Shown here: positions 8,860-17,113 of the stretch, one piece after another
Layout: each line of letters starts with the position of its first letter
Position numbering within the stretch: the first letter of the stretch is position 1
NCBI RefSeq assembly: GCF_032163395.1
Contig: NZ_CP119968.1
Span: forward strand, 2,253,501 to 2,317,500
Length of the DNA stretch: 64,000 bases
Direction: 5' to 3'
From: Gloeocapsopsis dulcis
Lineage (GTDB): Bacteria > Cyanobacteriota > Cyanobacteriia > Cyanobacteriales > Chroococcidiopsidaceae
Notes under the pieces: generated by a model
Seen by the model: the letters and a program-made list of their open reading frames with translations, nothing else
Databases searched by the model: none
Told to the model about the DNA's origin: nothing
Program-made: the position numbers and the translations under genes

Positions 8860-10500
8860 GTGACTGCCTCAGTTTTTGCCGCTGAACGCCTTTTATTTAA
8901 CCCAGCAACTCCAGACAACAACGCAATCCGGACAATTTTTGCCTTTCCTAATGAATACAGCGTGGGGATTACTAGCTTGGGCTATCAAGTAGTTTGGGCA
9001 ACTTTAGCGATGCGGTCAGATGTGCAAGTTAGCCGCTTGTTTACGGATATTTGCGAACAACTACCACGCAATCCTGAGTTGATTGGCTTTTCAATGTCGT
9101 GGGAACTTGATTATGTTAATATTCTCAATTTACTTGAATCTTTAGACATCCCAATTCGCGCAAATGCACGTAGTGACAGCGATCCCCTAGTTTTTGGTGG
9201 GGGTCCGGTATTAACTGCAAACCCAGAACCTTTTGCAGATTTTTTTGACGTTATCTTGCTAGGCGATGGTGAAAACCTGCTAGGAAATTTTGTTGAGGCT
9301 TACAAAGAAGTTCGCAATGCCGATCGCGCCATGCAATTGCAGCATTTAGCACAAGTTCCAGGTGTCTATATCCCTAGTTTGTATGAAGTCTCTTATCAAG
9401 ATCCTAGAGGTGAGATTCAGTCGATTAGACCACTAGCAGCAATTCCCAACTCTATAGAAAAGCAAACTTATCGCGGTAATACTTTATCTGCGTCTACGGT
9501 AGTGACTGAAAAAGCTGCGTGGGAAAATATCTACATGGTGGAAGTAGTACGCAGTTGTCCCGAAATGTGTCGCTTTTGCTTAGCAAGTTACTTAACACTT
9601 CCGTTCCGGACAGCGAGTTTTGAGGGTTCATTAATTCCAGCAATTGAACGGGGGTTAGCTGTAACTGATCGCATTGGTTTATTAGGCGCGTCGGTGACTC
9701 AGCATCCTGAGTTTGACGCTTTGCTGGAATACTTAAGTAAGCCAGAGTACGATTGCATTCGTTTAAGCATTGCTTCGGTACGCACAAACACCGTCACAGT
9801 CAAACTTGCGCAAACCTTAGCAAAACGCGACACGCGATCGCTGACAATTGCAGTAGAAAGTGGCTCAGAACGCTTGCGACGAATTATTAATAAAAAACTC
9901 GATAATGATGAGATTATTCAAGCAGCAATCAATGCCAAAGCTGGGGGATTAAGCAGTTTAAAACTCTATGGAATGGTAGGAGTTCCTGGAGAAGAAATGG
10001 CAGATCTCGAACAAACTGTGACAATGATGCGATCGCTAAAAAAAGCTGCCCCAGGATTGCGGTTAACATTTGGATGCAGTACGTTTGTCCCGAAAGCGCA
10101 TACACCGTTTCAATGGTACGGAGTAAACCACCAAGCTGAGAAGCGTTTGCAGTTTTTACAGAAACAGTTAAAACCTCAAGGAATTGATTTTCGTCCAGAA
10201 AGTTACAACTGGTCAGTTATTCAAGCTTTGCTGTCGCGGGGCGATCGCCGCTTATCACAATTACTAGAGCTAACGCGGCATTATGGCGACTCGTTAGGAA
10301 GTTACCGACGGGCATTTAAAGCCTTACGCGGGCAGATTCCTGAGCTAGATTTTTATGTATACAGTAATTGGTCTAAAGATCAGGTTCTACCTTGGAATCA
10401 TATTCAAGGACCACTTGCGCAGGTGACTTTATTAAAACATTTAGCTACTGCTGAAGCTGAAATAAATAGGGTGGAGGAGTCGCAGTTAGTCGAGTGTTAA
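8860..10500 (+). CDS. B12-binding-domain radical SAM protein
   Basis: This 546-residue radical SAM enzyme starts at GTG 8860. The N-terminal region (about 1-190) looks like the cobalamin-binding-type domain seen in the TIGR03960/YgiQ-like group. The [4Fe-4S]-binding motif CPEMCRFC (CxxxCxxC, about residues 233-240) follows, then SAM-barrel features including ESGSERLRR. The reaction and substrate are not known for this cyanobacterial subgroup. A strong terminator follows the stop codon. Confidence 0.85.
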   Translation: MTASVFAAERLLFNPATPDNNAIRTIFAFPNEYSVGITSLGYQVVWATLAMRSDVQVSRLFTDICEQLPRNPELIGFSMSWELDYVNILNLLESLDIPIRANARSDSDPLVFGGGPVLTANPEPFADFFDVILLGDGENLLGNFVEAYKEVRNADRAMQLQHLAQVPGVYIPSLYEVSYQDPRGEIQSIRPLAAIPNSIEKQTYRGNTLSASTVVTEKAAWENIYMVEVVRSCPEMCRFCLASYLTLPFRTASFEGSLIPAIERGLAVTDRIGLLGASVTQHPEFDALLEYLSKPEYDCIRLSIASVRTNTVTVKLAQTLAKRDTRSLTIAVESGSERLRRIINKKLDNDEIIQAAINAKAGGLSSLKLYGMVGVPGEEMADLEQTVTMMRSLKKAAPGLRLTFGCSTFVPKAHTPFQWYGVNHQAEKRLQFLQKQLKPQGIDFRPESYNWSVIQALLSRGDRRLSQLLELTRHYGDSLGSYRRAFKALRGQIPELDFYVYSNWSKDQVLPWNHIQGPLAQVTLLKHLATAEAEINRVEESQLVEC

Positions 10501-10513
10501 AGCTTGATTAACA

Positions 10514-10548
10514 AACGCTTCTTCAAATAACTGAAGAAGCGTTTTATC
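10514..10548. terminator. Bidirectional terminator between radical SAM gene and dps
   Basis: A perfect 12-bp stem, AACGCTTCTTCA (10514-10525) with TGAAGAAGCGTT (10532-10543), has a six-base loop and is followed by TTAT. It lies between convergent genes and could serve both strands. Confidence 0.85.
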
Positions 10549-10587
10549 TTACTTAACTAGGAAGTTTTACTTATCTTCCTGTACAGA

Positions 10588-11133
10588 CTATTTAACTTGA
10601 GCAGGAACTTTCTGCATTTCGGGATTAGGCTTAGAACCGTCTGCTCTAAGGGATTCGCCTTCGATAAAGGAGCGCAACATCCATGCCATTTCTTCATGCT
10701 GCTCCATTAAACCAGTGAGGAAGTCCGCTGTACCTTCATCATGAAATTCTTCAGAACACTGATCGATGTGTTCGCGGAGATTGCGGATAATTTGCTCGTG
10801 GTCATCTACTAACTGAGCAACCATTTCTGTTGCTAGAGGAATATGGTCCTCTTGCTCTTTGATCGTAGAGTTTTCTAAAAAGCCTTGTGCTGTGCCGATA
10901 GGAAAACCACCTAATGCCCGAACTCGTTCAGCAATCGCGTCAATATTTTCGGTTAAGGCTGTATAGTGTTCTTCCCAAATTTCATGTAGGGAACGAAACT
11001 GTGGTCCTACAACGTCCCAATGAAACTTCTTAGTTTTGATTAAAACTAAATATGCATCAGATAAGTCACTGTTGAGGAGTTTGACTACACCTGTGCGTTG
11101 TTCTTCAGACAGACCAATATTGATCTTACGCAT
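10588..11133 (-). CDS. Dps-family DNA-binding ferritin (copy 1)
   Basis: Dps proteins form 12-subunit cages that oxidise and store iron and protect DNA from peroxide. The 181-residue protein shows the inter-subunit ferroxidase motif: His in KTKKFHWDVVGPQF (about 33-46), followed by HEIWEEHYTALTENIDAIAERVRALGG. This is a canonical Dps signature. A short C-terminal extension rich in charged residues follows. A second, divergent Dps gene lies 1 kb away, and the HTH/GrpE-like gene lies between them. Confidence 0.93.
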   Translation of the reverse strand: MRKINIGLSEEQRTGVVKLLNSDLSDAYLVLIKTKKFHWDVVGPQFRSLHEIWEEHYTALTENIDAIAERVRALGGFPIGTAQGFLENSTIKEQEDHIPLATEMVAQLVDDHEQIIRNLREHIDQCSEEFHDEGTADFLTGLMEQHEEMAWMLRSFIEGESLRADGSKPNPEMQKVPAQVK

Positions 11134-11197
11134 AATTTCTCAGTTTTACTCGCTTGTTCTTCCATACTCAGTGGAACAAATCTCACAAAAGAGGACA

Positions 11198-11887
11198 TCA
11201 GCCAAAGGGGAGATTGTTATTAGGGCTTACTTTAGCGCGGTTGAATAGCTTATCTCTGTGGCGGTAGCCAGTGTAACGAACCTTCACGAGATCGCCAGGT
11301 TGTGCCGTACCTTCTAAAAGTTGATGCAGTTGCGGATCGTAAGGTATCTCAGTTCCTACAGTCGCGATCGCTTCAACTCCCCATTGCTGCAATAACTGTT
11401 CTAGAGGGCGCATCAAAGGTAGTAATCTGACAGCAGGTAATAGAGGATTCTCCTGCGCTTTTTGGGCTGCTGTAGGCCATTGTATGAGCCATGATTCCAG
11501 CAGTTGTAAACTTGAATATTGGAACTCTTGCCACAAGTTTTCTCGCTGCTGTTCGAGGAGATGCTGCAATCGTTGGTACTCTTGTTCTAAATCAGCATAC
11601 GCTTGCTGCTGAGTTGTCTTGGTGTTCTTTCCAGAAAATGTTACTACTAGCTCCTCTAATGGCACTTGTAGTACTTGAGAAAGCTTGAGTAAAGTATCGG
11701 TTCGCATTTGCCCTACTTCGCCACGACGTAGCTTGAGAATTTGCCTCTGGGATATGCCAGCAGCCTGAGCTAATGCTTTGAAACTAGACAAGCCGACTTG
11801 CTGCATTCGTTCTTGTAAAGCAGAGGTCAGCTGGTCTAGGGTTGGTTTTAGGTTTTTTTTAATTTGAGACTGTTCCTGTGCGTCCAT
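11198..11887 (-). CDS. HTH regulator fused to a GrpE-like C-terminal domain
   Basis: This 229-residue protein has an XRE-type HTH at about residues 30-80 (FKALAQAAGISQRQILKLRRG). A long coiled-coil-like helix follows, then a beta-rich tail with the GrpE-like sequence GVEAIATVGTEIPYDPQLHQ and a closing VRYTGYRHRDKL. GrpE is the DnaK nucleotide exchange factor. This region keeps GrpE's order of long helix then beta domain, so a chaperone-linked regulator is possible, though an orphan DNA-binding protein is equally possible. It sits between two dps genes on the same strand. Confidence 0.75.
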   Translation of the reverse strand: MDAQEQSQIKKNLKPTLDQLTSALQERMQQVGLSSFKALAQAAGISQRQILKLRRGEVGQMRTDTLLKLSQVLQVPLEELVVTFSGKNTKTTQQQAYADLEQEYQRLQHLLEQQRENLWQEFQYSSLQLLESWLIQWPTAAQKAQENPLLPAVRLLPLMRPLEQLLQQWGVEAIATVGTEIPYDPQLHQLLEGTAQPGDLVKVRYTGYRHRDKLFNRAKVSPNNNLPFG

Positions 11888-12055
11888 AGCTTAATTGTCG
11901 CAACAATTAAGAGGAATTGGGGATCAGACGGGAACTAGAAACTAAATTCTCACTTCTAGTTCCTGGTCTTCGTCAAAACAAATTTTCTGTCTTCTAGATG
12001 GCGTAGGTCTTAGGAAGTTCAGAATTGTTGAGTTCTGATTTTCCTCTGACCCTTC

Positions 12056-12547
12056 TTATTGTTCTAGCAAGCTGCGTAACATCCATGCATTCTTTTCGTG
12101 AACTTGCATCCGTTGAGTTAAAAGATCGGCTGTTGGTTCGTCGTTAACTCGCTCGACAACTGGAAAAATGGAACGCGCGGTGCGGACTACTGATTCTTGA
12201 CCTTCGACTAATAGCCGAATCATGTCTTCCGCTTTGGGAACACCCTTAGTTTCTGGGATCGAGCTGAGTTCAGCAAATTCGCTATATGTTCCAGGTGCTG
12301 GATAGCCTAGTGCTCTAATTCGTTCAGCAATTTCATCAACTGCTGTTGCTAACTCGGTGTATTCTTCTTCAAATAACACATGTAACGTCTGGAACATTGG
12401 TCCTGTTACGTTCCAATGAAAGTTGTGCGTTTTGAGATACAGTGAGTAACTGTCTGCAAGTAAACGTGAAAGCCCTTGAGCAATCTCTTTGCGGTCTTCT
12501 TCATTAATGCCAATGTTGACTGGCATAACTTTGCTTTGAATTTGCAT
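12056..12547 (-). CDS. Dps-family DNA-binding ferritin (copy 2)
   Basis: This 163-residue Dps has the ferroxidase signature LKTHNFHWNVTGPMF followed by LFEEEYTELATAVDEIAERIRALG. It is only moderately similar to copy 1, so the two are likely specialised rather than a recent duplication. It lies 24 bases downstream of the sulfiredoxin gene on the same strand, making a probable srx-dps operon that links repair of overoxidised peroxiredoxin with iron sequestration. Confidence 0.94.
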   Translation of the reverse strand: MQIQSKVMPVNIGINEEDRKEIAQGLSRLLADSYSLYLKTHNFHWNVTGPMFQTLHVLFEEEYTELATAVDEIAERIRALGYPAPGTYSEFAELSSIPETKGVPKAEDMIRLLVEGQESVVRTARSIFPVVERVNDEPTADLLTQRMQVHEKNAWMLRSLLEQ

Positions 12548-12571
12548 ACAATTCTCCTGAAGTAAAATTTT

Positions 12572-12835
12572 TTAGGCTAAGTGCATTTTTAATACAGCAC
12601 GAGGAGCTTTACGGACTCTAGCTAAAATTGTCTCTTTTCCCAACCGCTGACACGCTTCGTAGCGGTGACAGCCAGAAAAACCATAGTACTGTCCGTCAAC
12701 TTCAAGTACATCGATTGGTTCTTTTTGACCAATTTCTTGAATCGACTCCATTAAAGCTGCTACTTTGTTGGAATCGTTTTCTCGGGGCAGTGGACGTTTA
12801 ATCTGGTTGAGTGGGATTTCTTGTACTTTAATCAT
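12572..12835 (-). CDS. srx: Sulfiredoxin
   Basis: Sulfiredoxin uses ATP to reduce the sulfinic acid form of 2-Cys peroxiredoxins. The 87-residue protein has the ParB/sulfiredoxin fold and the signature FSGCHRYEACQRLG (about residues 53-66) with the catalytic Cys in GCHR. The beginning IPLNQIKRPLPR matches the family N-terminus. Small ParB-like nucleases are the alternative, but GCHR and the length favour sulfiredoxin. It is first in an operon with dps copy 2. Confidence 0.85.
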   Translation of the reverse strand: MIKVQEIPLNQIKRPLPRENDSNKVAALMESIQEIGQKEPIDVLEVDGQYYGFSGCHRYEACQRLGKETILARVRKAPRAVLKMHLA

Positions 12836-12871
12836 TTAGCCTTGCTACCTCCTCGCTGTCGCCTATATAAA

Positions 12872-12886
12872 TCATAGTCGTTATGA
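12872..12886. promoter_or_regulatory. Palindrome upstream of srx-dps, possible peroxide-responsive operator
   Basis: TCATA (12872-12876) and TATGA (12882-12886) form an inverted repeat with a five-base spacer, 37 bases upstream of the srx start. The position and AT-rich arms would suit a Fur/PerR-type site, but the match to a known box is not established. Confidence 0.35.
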
Positions 12887-12999
12887 CTTCGATTTGCAAG
12901 CTTTTATCAGAAAATGCTTGAAAAGGAACTAAAATAAACCTCCACAGTCCTCGGAAATAAAGCTATTCTGAGAAAAATTAGGTAGCAAGAGACTGATTT

Positions 13000-14775
13000 A
13001 TGACGGTGAGGGAACTAGCAGTGATCAAGACGCAAAGAAATCGCAACGCCAAGCAAATCGTTGAAGATACTTACTGTGTAACATTAACTCGTCAGCTTTC
13101 ATACCGTCGTTTTTACAGTTCTCATCTATCTTTGGTGTCGTTGCCCAGCAAAACACAAATCCAAGGAAAAACTCATAGCTGGCGATCGCACTTCTCCTTC
13201 TGTATAACAACTATTTTGATCTTGTGTGGCACAGCAACTGGTGCAATGGCAACCCAGAGTGAGCCAGAAATCAAAGTTGGGATTGTACAAAGGTTTGGTG
13301 TTAAACCAACAGATGTTTTAAGTTTACAAGCAACTACAGGCGATCGCCTGACAATTCAAACGAAAACTGAAAACAAACCGCTACAAGCAAGCAGCATTAA
13401 GCTAGAAACGGTGATGCAACCGTTGCCAAAAGCAACTTTAGTTGAGCGAGTGGTGCTGAGTACACATCGCAGCTTTGAAACAGCTGAAGATACTGCTAAG
13501 CAGTGGCGCAAAATAGGTATTGAAGTTGAGATCGCGCAACCTGAACGGTGGCAAGTGTGGGCAAAGCGAGATGTCTACAAATCTCCTCTTTTACGACGCT
13601 TATTGTTATTAAGTTTAAAGGTAAAAGGTAACAACGATGCTTACCTCGATACCCAGGTGGTACAAGAAATGCCTACAGTCAATTTGGTAGTAGATGGCAA
13701 GCGTTACAACTATCAAGAAGTAGACATTACGACAAATAAAAACTTAATCCAACTAAGCGAGGGCAATCAGCGCGATCTCCGTCTCTATGCAGGTAAGATG
13801 CGGCTACAGCCGAATGCTTATGGTACATATACATTGGTTAATGAAGTTCCTTTAGAAACTTATTTGCGGGGTGTCGTACCGCACGAAATTGGAGCAAATG
13901 TTCCTTATTCTGCTGTAGAAGCTCAAGCAATTATTGCACGGACGTATGCACTGCGAAACTTACGTCGCTTCACGATCGACAACTACGAACTGTGTGCAGA
14001 TACTCAGTGCCAAGTTTACAAAGGTTTGAGCGGTGCTGTTCCATTAGCAGATCGCGCGATCGCTGCTACTAGTAGACAGGTACTAACATATAATAATCAA
14101 CTAGTCGATGCTTTGTATTCTTCCACTACAGGCGGCGTGACTGCGGCATTTAGCGATGTTTGGCAAGGGACAGATCGCCCCTACTTGCAACCAGTTGTCG
14201 ATGCTGCAGGTAGTGTTTGGAACTTATCTAGTCAAAGTTTAGCTGAAGAAACAAATTTTCAACGCTTTATTGGTTTGCAGCAAGGGTTTAACGAAGCTGG
14301 CTGGAATATGTTCCGTTGGCGTAAAGAAAGTAGTTTAGTACAAATTACAGAAGATTTGCAGCGCTTTTTTAAGGCAAACAATAGCCCGTGGGCAAACTTG
14401 AAACAAATCAATCAAATGCAGGTTGTTGAGCGATCGCCTAGCGGACGTATTCTGAAACTTGCAGTAGAAACTGATCTTGGTACTGTTGTTTTAGAAAAAG
14501 ATGAAGTGCGCAGTGCTTTTTCTGCACCTCGCAGTACTTTGTTTTATCTACAACCACTAAACAAAGGAGCAAACTCGTTATGGGGTTATGCGTTTGTTGG
14601 TGGTGGTTTTGGACACGGCGTTGGTTTAAGCCAAACAGGTTCGCAGCGATTAGCAAAATTAGGTTGGTCGAGTGAGCGAATTTTGAATTTCTACTATCCT
14701 GGTACGCAAATTCAACCATTGACCGATCAGATTACTTTTTATAACGAAGAGCCGCTGGCAATGACTAGAAAATGA
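13000..14775 (+). CDS. SpoIID/LytB-domain protein
   Basis: This 591-residue protein has a SpoIID/LytB domain. In Bacillus SpoIID the domain is a lytic transglycosylase acting on peptidoglycan. A hydrophobic segment at about 70-85 (TTILILCGTATGAMA) follows a basic stretch, which indicates a signal or anchor sequence. The SpoIID core begins near LRLYAGKMRL and includes NEVPLETYLRGVVPHEIG (about 283-300), then QAIIARTYAL and the glycine-rich FVGGGFGHGVGLSQTG. Cyanobacterial homologues are common; their exact role in the wall is not known. A bidirectional terminator follows. Confidence 0.87.
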   Translation: MTVRELAVIKTQRNRNAKQIVEDTYCVTLTRQLSYRRFYSSHLSLVSLPSKTQIQGKTHSWRSHFSFCITTILILCGTATGAMATQSEPEIKVGIVQRFGVKPTDVLSLQATTGDRLTIQTKTENKPLQASSIKLETVMQPLPKATLVERVVLSTHRSFETAEDTAKQWRKIGIEVEIAQPERWQVWAKRDVYKSPLLRRLLLLSLKVKGNNDAYLDTQVVQEMPTVNLVVDGKRYNYQEVDITTNKNLIQLSEGNQRDLRLYAGKMRLQPNAYGTYTLVNEVPLETYLRGVVPHEIGANVPYSAVEAQAIIARTYALRNLRRFTIDNYELCADTQCQVYKGLSGAVPLADRAIAATSRQVLTYNNQLVDALYSSTTGGVTAAFSDVWQGTDRPYLQPVVDAAGSVWNLSSQSLAEETNFQRFIGLQQGFNEAGWNMFRWRKESSLVQITEDLQRFFKANNSPWANLKQINQMQVVERSPSGRILKLAVETDLGTVVLEKDEVRSAFSAPRSTLFYLQPLNKGANSLWGYAFVGGGFGHGVGLSQTGSQRLAKLGWSSERILNFYYPGTQIQPLTDQITFYNEEPLAMTRK

Positions 14776-14813
14776 TTACGTGAAGTTCAAGCTAAACGCT
14801 ATTTTAATTAAAT

Positions 14814-14850
14814 AAAGCAGGAACTTTTGCCATTGCAGTTCCTGCTTTCG
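14814..14850. terminator. Bidirectional terminator between SpoIID-like gene and ferredoxin
   Basis: A perfect 12-bp stem, AAAGCAGGAACT (14814-14825) with AGTTCCTGCTTT (14837-14848), lies between two convergent genes. The A and T ends of the stem allow it to act on both strands. Confidence 0.8.
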
Positions 14851-14879
14851 ACTTTGTGACTCCTAATCGAGAGAGTTGA

Positions 14880-15179
<300 letters not shown>

Positions 15180-15454
15180 TCAGCGCTCCTCTCAATTTGC
15201 TACGGCAGTATAAGATAAACTAAAGTAAACTTTGGGCTTTGCTTCTCAGCAAAGTCCGCAATACTTAAGTTCACTTCATTTCTGATACTACGAGAAAAAC
15301 CATAGCTTGTAACCCCCTATTGCCCCTGATTTTGCAGGCGATTAGTAATGAAATTTAGTTATTTAATCCTAATTAGTTATTCTTATAGGAGAAGAGCGTG
15401 TAGCGCAGGCATTTTGTCTGCGGTGAGAGAAGGGTAAGGGGCTAGGATCTAAAT

Positions 15455-16447
15455 ATGGACAATTTTGGCTATTCTGAAAAACGCTTAGTGCGGGTGGGAA
15501 TCATTGGTACTGGTTATGCAGCGAAGTTGAGGGCGGAAACGTTTCAGAAACATGAACAAGCGCAAGTCATTGCAATTGTTGGTCATACACCAGAAAAAAC
15601 TCAGGAATTTGCCCAAACCTATCAAACCGAAGCGTTACCATCTTGGGATGAATTAGTAGCGCAACCTGATATAGATTTAGTTGTCATATCAAATATCAAT
15701 AAAGAGCATGGCGCGATCGCAACTGCAGCATTGCAAAACAACAAACACGTCATTGTAGAATATCCCCTGGCACTTGATGTTAATGAAGCAGAAAATCTCA
15801 TCACTTTAGCTCAAAAACAGGGCAAAATGTTGCACGTTGAGCATATCGAACTACTCGGCGGTTTACATCAAGCACTTAAACAAAACTTACCAGCTATTGG
15901 AAATGTATTTTACGCCCGCTACGCTACCGTAACTCCCCAACGTCCCGCGCCTCACAAATGGACATATCACAAAGAATTGTTTGGCTTTCCCCTAATTGCA
16001 GCACTTTCACGCTTACACCGTCTTACTGATTTATTTGGTGAAGTCGCCTCGGTGAGTTGTCAAAACCGTTATTGGGGTGAGGGTGAGTTTTACCAAAGCT
16101 GTTTGTGTACTGCTCAACTCAAGTTTACTCGTGGAGCGATCGCCGAAGTTACCTATGGTAAAGGTGAGACGCTATGGCAAGATGAACGCAAGTTTGAAGT
16201 TCATGGCGAAAAAGGCGGATTAATTTTTGAAGGTGACGCAGGTAAATTGATCCAAGCCGCAGAAACAACGCCAATTGAAATAGGTTCGCGCCGTGGTTTG
16301 TTTGCTAAAGATACCGAAATGGTGTTAGACCACTTGTTTACAGGTGCTGATATATACATTACCCCAACGGCGAGTTTATACACGCTGAAAGTCGCAGATG
16401 CTGCAAGGCGATCGGCGGAAATAGGCGAGACTATATTTATGAATTAG
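15455..16447 (+). CDS. bvdR: Biliverdin reductase
   Basis: BvdR reduces biliverdin to bilirubin with NADPH. The 330-residue protein has an N-terminal Rossmann fold (VGIIGTGYAAKLRAE) and a Gfo/Idh/MocA-type C-terminal domain. From memory of Synechocystis BvdR, shared stretches include NKEHGAIATAALQ-like and HVEHIELLGGLHQA (about 127-140), then KWTYHKELFGFPLIAALSR and GSRRGLF near the end. These extend beyond the general oxidoreductase family, so I prefer BvdR over a generic Gfo/Idh/MocA label. Confidence 0.88.
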   Translation: MDNFGYSEKRLVRVGIIGTGYAAKLRAETFQKHEQAQVIAIVGHTPEKTQEFAQTYQTEALPSWDELVAQPDIDLVVISNINKEHGAIATAALQNNKHVIVEYPLALDVNEAENLITLAQKQGKMLHVEHIELLGGLHQALKQNLPAIGNVFYARYATVTPQRPAPHKWTYHKELFGFPLIAALSRLHRLTDLFGEVASVSCQNRYWGEGEFYQSCLCTAQLKFTRGAIAEVTYGKGETLWQDERKFEVHGEKGGLIFEGDAGKLIQAAETTPIEIGSRRGLFAKDTEMVLDHLFTGADIYITPTASLYTLKVADAARRSAEIGETIFMN

Positions 16448-16739
16448 AGTGATAAAGCTAGTACGATCGCAATCGATTTAACTTGTTAGACGCTTGATTG
16501 CGAGATGCAAGCTTTACAGAAGATTTGAGGAAAGCCCACCACTTTTAAGGGTGGAATGTAGTGGAATGCACTAATAACAGCGCCGTCAAATAATACTTGA
16601 CTGCACAGCAGAGGTGTGGGATTATACTTATGGCACTGCGGTAATACGCCTAGATAGCCAAGATTGGGTTCTCCCCAACTACAATGCTCAGCTACGTGCG
16701 ACATAGTGTAGGAAAGAGGTGTAAGTAATTGAATAAATC

Positions 16740-16875
16740 GTTTCAAACGCGGTCGGGCAGTCCGTGTGTGCTTGTGGACGTATCCAAACGGGGAGACTTG
16801 AATGCTTGCATTTAGGTTTCTAGGGAGGACGGTTGAAGCAAGAATCCCATCGGCTTTCAACCGTGGGAGTGTCAA
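16740..16875 (+). mobile_element. IS200/IS605-type remnant: tnpB tail and right end
   Basis: On the plus strand a short frame reads AVGQSVCACGR, like tails of cyanobacterial TnpB proteins. It is followed by GAAGCAAGAATCCC, a short stem around CGGCTTTCAACCG, and GGGAGTGTCAA ending at 16875. This ending matches the right end seen at 25079 in the same window, which follows a better tnpB 3' remnant. No intact transposase is present. In this family the right end overlaps the omega (guide) RNA, but nothing here shows that it is expressed. Confidence 0.65.
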
Positions 16876-17027
16876 TTCTGGGTAGTCAGGGGAAGCACCT
16901 TTGAGTAAAGGCTCATCTTGATTTTTTAGGTATTGGTTGAAGAAAGCCAACGTGTACTCATTGATAACTTTCGCACCTCGACAAGGTTCGATGGAGCCAA
17001 GTGTTTGCTTGATTGGGGGTGCTTTGA
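16876..17027 (-). pseudogene. Remnant of an alpha/beta hydrolase (esterase) C-terminus
   Basis: Read on the minus strand from about 17027, one frame gives APPIKQTLGSIEP, INEYTLAFFNQYLKNQ and LLKGASPDYPEL. From memory this resembles the C-terminal part of PAF-acetylhydrolase/dienelactone-hydrolase-like esterases of cyanobacteria. The frame runs straight into the IS200/IS605 right end at 16875, so the gene was disrupted there. Everything upstream, including the catalytic Ser region, is missing. Confidence 0.55.
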
Positions 17028-17113
17028 GTTACCAACTTGATTTTTTCCATCTAGAGCTTTATCTCTAATTCTTATAAGTTGAGAACGTAAAAACATAATT
17101 TTTTGTTCCAAAA

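Noticed and set aside
16486..16950. Minus-strand open frame of 154 codons
   Set aside because: It runs across the IS200/IS605 right end on the opposite strand and the esterase relic, so it is a chance frame joining two remnants.
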